The position numbers were made by a program, and so were the translations under genes. The notes under the pieces were generated by a model. The model did no database searches, had not been told where the DNA came from, and saw nothing but the letters and a program-made list of their open reading frames with translations. Positions 20,279-20,370 of a DNA stretch of 20,370 nt are shown one piece after another (the stretch's first letter is position 1; the number at the start of each line of letters is the position of its first letter). Origin of the DNA: RGDT01 sp964630925. GTDB lineage: Bacteria; Planctomycetota; Planctomycetia; Gemmatales; Gemmataceae. Location: assembly GCA_964630925.1 (NCBI GenBank), contig CAZVZK010000170.1:1-20370 (forward strand), read 5' to 3'.

Positions 20279-20290
20279 CTACCGGAACTT
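20279..20290. repeat. CTACCGGAACTT repeat, copy 2
   Basis: Exact copy of 20098-20109, 50 bases inside the right terminal inverted repeat. Possibly a binding site for a protein acting at the element ends. Confidence 0.55.
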
Positions 20291-20340
20291 TGCCCCTTCC
20301 TCGCCCTCCCCCTTGCGTATTCCCTAGCGTTTTCGGGGTG

Positions 20341-20370
20341 TCTACTTGCGCCAACCCTTTTACGGTGGTT
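20341..20370. repeat. Right terminal inverted repeat, probable integrase attachment half-site
   Basis: 20341-20357 (tctacttgcgccaaccc) is the exact reverse complement of 14-30. The last 13 bases, ending ggtggtt, mirror the first 13 imperfectly. Joining the two window ends gives a 58-60 bp dyad centred on a run of Ts, the expected form of a serine-integrase attP. Confidence 0.7.

Larger units (their letters stand above)
20052..20340. other. Non-coding right-end region
   Basis: About 290 bases with no credible ORF. It contains two copies of CTACCGGAACTT, the dyad GGAAC-N6-GTTCC at 20103-20118, a 7-bp CCGTCGT/ACGACGG hairpin near 20254-20272 and several GC-rich partial dyads. It must hold the promoter for the rightmost gene, but I cannot point to a convincing -35/-10 pair. 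It may also hold integrase or accessory-protein binding sites next to the right attachment half-site. Confidence 0.5.

Noticed and set aside
1..20370. Gene transfer agent
   Set aside because: A serine integrase and attachment-like ends point to an integrating element. Gene transfer agents lack these.
1..20370. tRNA genes or CRISPR arrays
   Set aside because: No cloverleaf with a proper T-loop and no regularly spaced repeats were seen. The two 37-bp repeats are 141 bp apart and only a pair.

Overview
The window looks like a complete, compact temperate siphovirus-type element of about 20.4 kb, integrated or circularised by a large serine integrase. Both ends carry the same 17-bp sequence in inverted orientation, each exactly 13 bases from the window edge. 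The integrase gene lies just inside the left end. This is the geometry expected if the window was cut at the two attachment junctions, because the phage-derived halves of attL and attR are inverted copies of each other. The host cannot be named. The DNA is moderately GC-rich. Many starts have a good Shine-Dalgarno sequence, but a second class has none and instead carries a -10-like hexamer 4-5 bases before the ATG. That suggests a bacterial host that tolerates leaderless mRNAs.

Layout. The left end, on the + strand, holds the serine integrase (106-1809) and a coupled DUF6884-like protein (1809-2189). A convergent hairpin separates these from two tiny minus-strand genes (2284-2570) with their own promoter. 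From 2571 to 3715 most of the DNA is non-coding. It contains a run of strong hairpins (about 2700-3235) that I read as a candidate structured RNA, a 90-residue orphan gene (3236-3508), and two 37-bp hairpin repeats.

From 20051 leftwards to 3716 almost everything is on the minus strand and follows a standard head-tail order. Two small paralogues and a possible tail-terminator-like protein come first. Next are two small genes, P27-type TerS, a compact cytosine-C5 methyltransferase-like protein, a 51-residue ORF, a packaging-type HNH nuclease, TerL, portal, prohead protease, HK97-fold capsid and a small capsid-linked protein. After a strong terminator come the head-tail connector, head-tail joining protein, a small orphan, HK97 gp10-like protein, tail completion protein, tail tube, gpG/gpGT chaperones (classic A7G -1 frameshift), tape measure, a tail-tip candidate and a repeat-built fibre. 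One + strand gene interrupts the run: a free-standing homing-type HNH endonuclease (16673-17104) wedged between the packaging HNH gene and terL.

The genes suffice to build, fill and integrate a tailed particle. I could not find an endolysin, holin, replication protein, repressor or excisionase. The unassigned small genes and the structured 2.6-3.7 kb region are the places to look for control and lysis functions, or the element may depend on a helper.
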